Assembly: GCA_024276075.1 (NCBI GenBank)
Contig: JAJRXX010000060.1
Coordinates: 1-46,210 of the forward strand
Direction: 5' to 3'
Length of the DNA: 46,210 bases
Origin: Planctomycetota bacterium
GTDB lineage: Bacteria > Planctomycetota > Phycisphaerae > Phycisphaerales > Phycisphaeraceae
Positions 42,316 through 46,210 of the stretch are shown here, in pieces. The notes below the pieces were generated by a model. It was not told the origin of the DNA, did no database searches, and saw only the letters and a list, made by a program, of their open reading frames with translations. The stretch's first letter is position 1, and each line of letters opens with the position of its first letter. The position numbers and the translations under genes were made by a program.

Positions 42316-43455
42316 TCAGATATTCAGGTTGTACTCTGGCAGGTACACGAAGTACTTGAGCGTGAAGACCCATCGCAGGACCATCTTCACGGGCAGGATG
42401 GCCAAGATGACCAGGTGGAACGCCATGATGTAGAACCGCATCGAGCCCATGTTCTCGAACAGCCGACGCATCACCGTCTTGGCTAAGATCACCGGCAACA
42501 CAAGTATCCAAAATGCCATAAAGATGATCCCGAGGAACTCACGCATGAACGGGTTGGTCGGCAGCGCCTTGCCCAAGCCGAAGATCCAAAAGTAGTCGCT
42601 CAAGTTGATATTCGTCAGCGGTACCTGCAGGTGTGAGTCCCAGTACTCATACGGCCCGAAGAAGTTCCAGTTTGGCCCACGTAAGAATGTCCCGAACACG
42701 ATTAAGACCACCCAGAGGATCAGGAAGCCAAACATCCAGACGGATATCGCAAACGGGCGCTGCTTGACCGTGTAGTAGCCGTTGCCCTTGGGGTTGGTGT
42801 CGATGAACGGCATAACGATCAGGCCCGTGACGATCAGCCCGGGCAGAATGACGCCTGCGATCCACGGGTCGAAGTAGACGAGCATCTCCTGTAGCCCCAG
42901 GAAGTACCACGGTGCTTTGGACGGATTTGGGGGCCCCGCCGGGTTGGCTGGACTCTCAAGGGGAGCACGCAGCATCACCGACCAGACTACCAGGATCACC
43001 GACACGAGGATCATGCAGATCATCTCGGTGTAGACCAAGTCGGGCCAGACCAGGACCTTGTCCTCGCGGTCGGCGTCGGGCAACGGCTGACCCACTTCGA
43101 GACAAGCGTCGTTGATCGCGGCGTTGCGGAACGCCATCCACAGGCACAGCATCATGCTCAAGAGCATGATCGTAATTGGGACGTTGTCGGGTTTCTGGAT
43201 GATCAGCAGGTAGTTGTGGTCGATGAGCATGCTCCCAAAGTAGAACACGCAGAACACCACAAGGATCGCCAATGACACGACCGGACGCGTCCACTTCCGG
43301 TAGTACACCATCATGAGGATAAACAGGACCGAGAAGATCGGTAGGCTGAACTCCGGCACGCTGATCTGATTGACAAAGCTCTTAAAGGACTCGATTGCCG
43401 GGTTGGTGAACATCGGCTTGCTGCCGGAACCCAATGTCAGGACGCTGTGAATCAT
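42316..43455 (-). CDS. cytochrome b C-terminal (subunit IV-like) protein of a bc complex
   Basis: A 379-residue multi-pass protein. The quinol-site motif reads SKAPWYFLGLQEML, the form seen in many menaquinone-type complexes in place of the PEWY of others. VILPGLIVTGLIVMPFIDTN follows, as in subunit IV-like halves. Unlike a plain subunit IV of about 160 residues, it has extra N-terminal helices (FSLPIFSVLFILMMVYYRKW, VVSLAILVVFCVFYFGSMLI, ITIMLLSMMLCLWMAFR) and extra helices at the end. It should pair with the cytochrome b6-like gene upstream (87 bases away) to make the membrane core of a quinol:cytochrome c oxidoreductase. No Rieske or cytochrome c1 gene is visible beside it. Confidence 0.85.
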   Translation of the reverse strand: MIHSVLTLGSGSKPMFTNPAIESFKSFVNQISVPEFSLPIFSVLFILMMVYYRKWTRPVVSLAILVVFCVFYFGSMLIDHNYLLIIQKPDNVPITIMLLSMMLCLWMAFRNAAINDACLEVGQPLPDADREDKVLVWPDLVYTEMICMILVSVILVVWSVMLRAPLESPANPAGPPNPSKAPWYFLGLQEMLVYFDPWIAGVILPGLIVTGLIVMPFIDTNPKGNGYYTVKQRPFAISVWMFGFLILWVVLIVFGTFLRGPNWNFFGPYEYWDSHLQVPLTNINLSDYFWIFGLGKALPTNPFMREFLGIIFMAFWILVLPVILAKTVMRRLFENMGSMRFYIMAFHLVILAILPVKMVLRWVFTLKYFVYLPEYNLNI

Positions 43456-43541
43456 CGTTGACCTGCCTTCCGTGACCTAACTCTCTATTAGCCCCCTACC
43501 GCCAACCTCCGACCCAGTGTTCCATGCGGTTACAACAACCG

Positions 43542-44312
43542 TTACATTGGCCCGCTGATGCCGCCGTCCTTGCGTATCCGCCAGAAGTGGATCGCGATCA
43601 GCACCGCCAGCACCAGCGGCAGTGCAATACAGTGCAAGACATAAAACCGCATCAGTGCGTTTTCACCCACGCTCGTCCCCGCCAGCAGCAGGTACGCCGC
43701 GTCGGACTTCACCGTTACTAACGGCACACCACCGGGTAGCAGCAGCATATCCGTAAACGGCCCGGCCATGCCCATGAACGGCGTGGCCTTGCCCATGTTT
43801 GATCCCACCGTGATCGCCCAGACCGCGAGCTGATCCCAAGGCAGCAGGTACCCTGTAAACGACATGAGCATCGTGAGCACCAGCAGGATCACGCCCACAC
43901 CCCAGTTAAACTCACGAGGCGGCTTGTACGAACCGGTCAGGAACACGCGCATCATGTGTAGCCAAATGGCGATGATCATCGCGTGGGCCCCCCACCGGTG
44001 GATCTCACGCAATAGCCCCAGTGTCACGTGCGCACGCAGGCCGATGATGTCGGCGTAGGCGTACTCCGGAACGGGCCGGTAGTAGAACATCAGCAGCACG
44101 CCGCTGATCGTCTCAGCCAGGAACAGAAAAAACGTCAAGCCACCCATGCACCACGTAAACGACAACCGGATACCGCTCTTGCGCACCGCCACGGGGTGAA
44201 GATGCAGGAAGAGGTTGCTCATCACCGCCATGACGCGCGTGCGGCGGTCGCGAGGGATGCCGTGACGGAAGATCGAGTTCCAAGCTTGTGTGGAGCGGAT
44301 GTAGTTAAGCAT
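43542..44312 (-). CDS. cytochrome b6-like N-terminal subunit of a bc complex
   Basis: A 256-residue protein with four membrane helices carrying the two heme-b ligand pairs H105/H119 (REIHRWGAH and IAIWLHMMRVF) and H227/H242 (FYVLHCIALPL and IAIHFWRIRKDGG). SFTGYLLPWDQ and GGISGPM match cytochrome b6. C55 in TWCMGGLTFFL sits where Cys35 of cytochrome b6 (and QcrB of Gram-positives) covalently holds the extra heme ci (cn). This protein may therefore be a b6-type, menaquinone-linked subunit with that heme. It is upstream of the subunit IV-like gene and begins at 44312, 262 bases from a restriction-modification gene on the opposite strand. Confidence 0.9.
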   Translation of the reverse strand: MLNYIRSTQAWNSIFRHGIPRDRRTRVMAVMSNLFLHLHPVAVRKSGIRLSFTWCMGGLTFFLFLAETISGVLLMFYYRPVPEYAYADIIGLRAHVTLGLLREIHRWGAHAMIIAIWLHMMRVFLTGSYKPPREFNWGVGVILLVLTMLMSFTGYLLPWDQLAVWAITVGSNMGKATPFMGMAGPFTDMLLLPGGVPLVTVKSDAAYLLLAGTSVGENALMRFYVLHCIALPLVLAVLIAIHFWRIRKDGGISGPM

Positions 44313-44574
44313 TAATACGTCTACCCTGGCCCCATCCCCCCTGCCGATGTCCTCGGGGCACGAACCCCATTAACACGATGCAACGCATTGTTACGATCTG
44401 AACAAACCTTGCAAGTGCGGGCCCGGAAGTTTTTGTGGGAGGCGGAGTTGGTCGTGATAGTGGTAGATGGTTGTGTGCGGCGTGATAATTCTGACACTGA
44501 CACCAATTGGCAATACAATTAGCTATGTTATTCTCCGAAAGACATGGATATACGACAAATGGAGATTAGCCATT

Positions 44575-45528
44575 GTGAATTATGAAAGAGGAACAACCTC
44601 GCTGTGGGAGCCTACAGTTGCAGATTCCTTTGACCCTAAGGCAGATGCCGTTATTCTCGAAGGGGACTCAGCAGAAACGCTCAAGACGTTGGCAGATGGC
44701 TCGGTGAAGCTCGTGATTACCTCGCCCCCCTACAACATCGGTAAGGTGTACGAAAAGGCAACTGAGCTTTCTGACTACCTACAAAACCTAACGCCGGTTG
44801 TGGATCAACTTATTCGTGTTCTAGCTGATAACGGCTCGCTCTGTTGGCAGGTCGGCAATTACGTGGAAAAATCAGAGATTTTTCCACTCGATATTTTTTA
44901 CTACCCGTTCTTTAAAGAGCGCGGCCTGAAACTACGCAATCGTCTAGTGTGGTACTTTGACCACGGCTTACATGCCAGTAAGCGATTTTCTGGCCGCTAT
45001 GAAGTGCTGCTATGGTTCACCAAGAGCGACGAATACACCTTCAATCTTGACAGTGTGCGGGTACCCTCCAAATACCCCGGCAAAAGGAACTACAAGCCTG
45101 GGAAGAACTATGGTAAGCCTTCTGGCAACCCACTGGGCAAGAATCCCTCAGACATCTGGAGGCTGATTCAGCACGAATGGGAGCAAGGGCTTTGGTGTAT
45201 CCCCAATGTCAAAGCCAACCACCCCGAAAAGAGCCTCCATCCGTGCCAGTTCCCTATTGAACTGGTAGAACGGTGCGTACTCGCCTTGACCAATCAAGAG
45301 GATTGGGTGTTAGATCCATTTTCCGGTGTCGGTTCGGCTATACTCGCCGCCTTGCGCCAAGGGCGCAGAGGCATCGGTTGCGAGCGAGATGAGCAATACA
45401 CCAAGATCGCCCGTCAGCGAATCGCCGATTTCTATAATGGCGAGCTACGCTATCGCCCTCTGGGAAAGCCGGTTCACCAACCTACAGGGCGTGAGAAAGT
45501 CAGCCAGATTCCTCAGGAATGGCTGTAA
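44575..45528 (+). CDS. type II DNA methyltransferase (TSPPY class, probably N4-cytosine)
   Basis: From the GTG at 44575 (GGAG at 44561-44564, 10 bases upstream) the enzyme has 317 residues. The catalytic motif TSPPYN is at 49-54 and the S-adenosylmethionine motif DPFSGVGSAI at about residue 247. Motif IV therefore precedes motif I, the beta-class order. Between them is RYEVLLWFTKSDEYTFN with a region where the target-recognition domain lies. TSPPY is typical of N4-cytosine enzymes such as those of BamHI and BglII, though some N6-adenine enzymes vary. The endonuclease gene follows 17 bases later. The region looks less GC-rich than its neighbours. An open upstream extension to 44467 has no support. 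Confidence 0.88.
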   Translation: MNYERGTTSLWEPTVADSFDPKADAVILEGDSAETLKTLADGSVKLVITSPPYNIGKVYEKATELSDYLQNLTPVVDQLIRVLADNGSLCWQVGNYVEKSEIFPLDIFYYPFFKERGLKLRNRLVWYFDHGLHASKRFSGRYEVLLWFTKSDEYTFNLDSVRVPSKYPGKRNYKPGKNYGKPSGNPLGKNPSDIWRLIQHEWEQGLWCIPNVKANHPEKSLHPCQFPIELVERCVLALTNQEDWVLDPFSGVGSAILAALRQGRRGIGCERDEQYTKIARQRIADFYNGELRYRPLGKPVHQPTGREKVSQIPQEWL

Positions 45529-45531
45529 AGA

Positions 45532-45536
45532 AAGGA
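45532..45536 (+). promoter_or_regulatory. Shine-Dalgarno sequence for the endonuclease GTG start
   Basis: AAGGA ends 9 bases before GTG at 45546. An ATG at 45519 in the same frame overlaps the methyltransferase gene and has its AGGA directly against the codon, so the later GTG is preferred. Confidence 0.55.
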
Positions 45537-45545
45537 AATTGCACT

Positions 45546-46118
45546 GTGAGGATTGCAGGCGTCTATTCATTCAATGGCGGCAAGGAGACCGTTGAGAAGC
45601 ATTATCCCAATCTTGTCACAGAAGTGAACGACGTCATAAAGGCCATCGATGCGCCTCAACACAAGACCAAGAAAAGCACGGAGAAAACCATGATGGGGCG
45701 GATGCTTTATAGCCCCACGTCTCTTAACAAGGCGTTCAAAAAAGCATTCGACGAGAAGGGGGATTGGCAACCCATCCGAGTGCCTTGTACCTATGCGACC
45801 ACACACTACCTTGAGGATTACACAAACAGGGTTCTAAAAAGCGGTGCTTTCCGAGAGATGGATTTTGTGAAAAACAACCTGGGAATCGAGGTGCAATTCG
45901 GCAAGTACGCCTTCATGGTTTACAACGTCTGCGCCAAAATGACGATTTTTCACAAACTAGGCCACATCAACCATGGAATTGAGATCGTACCCGTAAAGGC
46001 GTTCGCTGATGAAATGTCCAGTGGGGTTTCCTATTTCGAGCAATTCGTTTGGGACTTGGAAAACCGAGGTGTTTCCAACATCGATATCCCGGTGATGATT
46101 CTTGGAATCGACGTTTAA
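45546..46118 (+). CDS. type II restriction endonuclease, BglII/BstYI-like
   Basis: The GTG at 45546 gives 190 residues. The core has D106 (FREMDFVKNN) nine residues before E115 in GIEVQFGKYAFM, with Q117. BglII has the same D84-x8-E93-V-Q95 set, an unusual ExQ form of the PD-(D/E)XK site. FHKLGHINHGIEIVPVK, MSSGVSYFEQFVWDLENRG and NIDIPVMILGI are further family-like blocks, as I recall them from BglII and BstYI. The likely target is a GATC-centred palindrome (AGATCT or RGATCY), which is an inference from the family only. It sits 17 bases behind the methyltransferase, so the pair forms a compact operon. The 92 bases after the stop are unassigned. Confidence 0.8.
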   Translation: MRIAGVYSFNGGKETVEKHYPNLVTEVNDVIKAIDAPQHKTKKSTEKTMMGRMLYSPTSLNKAFKKAFDEKGDWQPIRVPCTYATTHYLEDYTNRVLKSGAFREMDFVKNNLGIEVQFGKYAFMVYNVCAKMTIFHKLGHINHGIEIVPVKAFADEMSSGVSYFEQFVWDLENRGVSNIDIPVMILGIDV

Positions 46119-46210
46119 GTAGGTGGCCTTCGTAACCTGCTGTGTGTCGGCCGCCCCCATCACACCGTGATCGACGCACCAGCCAGAGTCCACTGGCCGA
46201 GTTCTTTGCG

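Noticed and set aside
1-46210. CRISPR arrays, rRNA genes and complete insertion sequences with transposase genes
   Set aside because: No regularly spaced repeats, rRNA motifs or transposase motifs (DDE or HUH) were seen on either strand. The repeats present are dispersed, not in arrays.

Overview
The window looks like a piece of chromosome from a member of the Planctomycetota, most likely of the Phycisphaerae type. This is inferred from the mix of genes, not proven. The signs are a PEP-CTERM surface protein, a McsA/McsB protein-arginine-kinase pair beside Gram-negative style genes, small secreted c-type cytochromes, proline-rich or HEAT-like planctomycete-type hypotheticals, and dispersed short palindromic repeats. 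Base composition is moderately GC-rich, with AT-richer intergenic DNA. Most of the window is ordinary single-copy chromosome; no rRNA, CRISPR array, prophage or full transposase-bearing insertion sequence is visible.

Layout. 1-9.3 kb: the end of a PEP-CTERM protein, an HldE-like heptose enzyme with its two domains in swapped order, a CheX-like protein, a giant MscS/MscK-type channel and a CPA1 antiporter with an RCK domain (an osmotic/ionic pair). 9.5-15.1 kb: a secreted monoheme cytochrome, a metallophosphoesterase, a di-heme peroxidase, a fatty acid hydroxylase/sterol desaturase family protein, ThiD and ribosomal protein L28. 15.5-19.3 kb: dnaG-rpoD, closed by an intrinsic terminator. 19.5-30.4 kb: an M48 membrane protease, an SppA operon with two anchored hypotheticals, an alpha/beta hydrolase, an NAD-type isocitrate dehydrogenase, a membrane coiled-coil protein, RNase HI with a Cys-rich tail, and a coiled-coil zinc-ribbon protein. 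30.9-35.5 kb: tRNA-Ala, a methyl-accepting chemotaxis protein transcribed divergently from a lone TssB-TssC fusion (T6SS sheath homologue), and tRNA-Leu. 35.6-42.3 kb: mcsA-mcsB, two CBS-domain proteins, mutY divergent from a free-standing NrdJ-type C-terminal domain, purF and a small membrane protein. 42.3-46.2 kb: a split cytochrome b of the b6/subunit IV kind and, directly upstream of it, a compact type II restriction-modification pair (N4-cytosine-type methyltransferase plus BglII/BstYI-like endonuclease).

The intergenic DNA is the least expected part. A roughly 105-base element (called A here) that opens with a 15-base palindrome occurs four times clearly and once diverged. One copy has been split by a 102-base MITE-like insert with 19-base inverted ends and a 3-base target duplication. 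A second, 73-base double-hairpin element (B) occurs twice, each time just behind a plus-strand stop codon. A 65-base direct repeat lies in the shared upstream region of the chemoreceptor and the sheath fusion. The candidates most worth following are the orphan TssB-TssC fusion with its divergent chemoreceptor, the nested repeat families, and the restriction-modification cassette next to an apparently Rieske-less cytochrome b pair.
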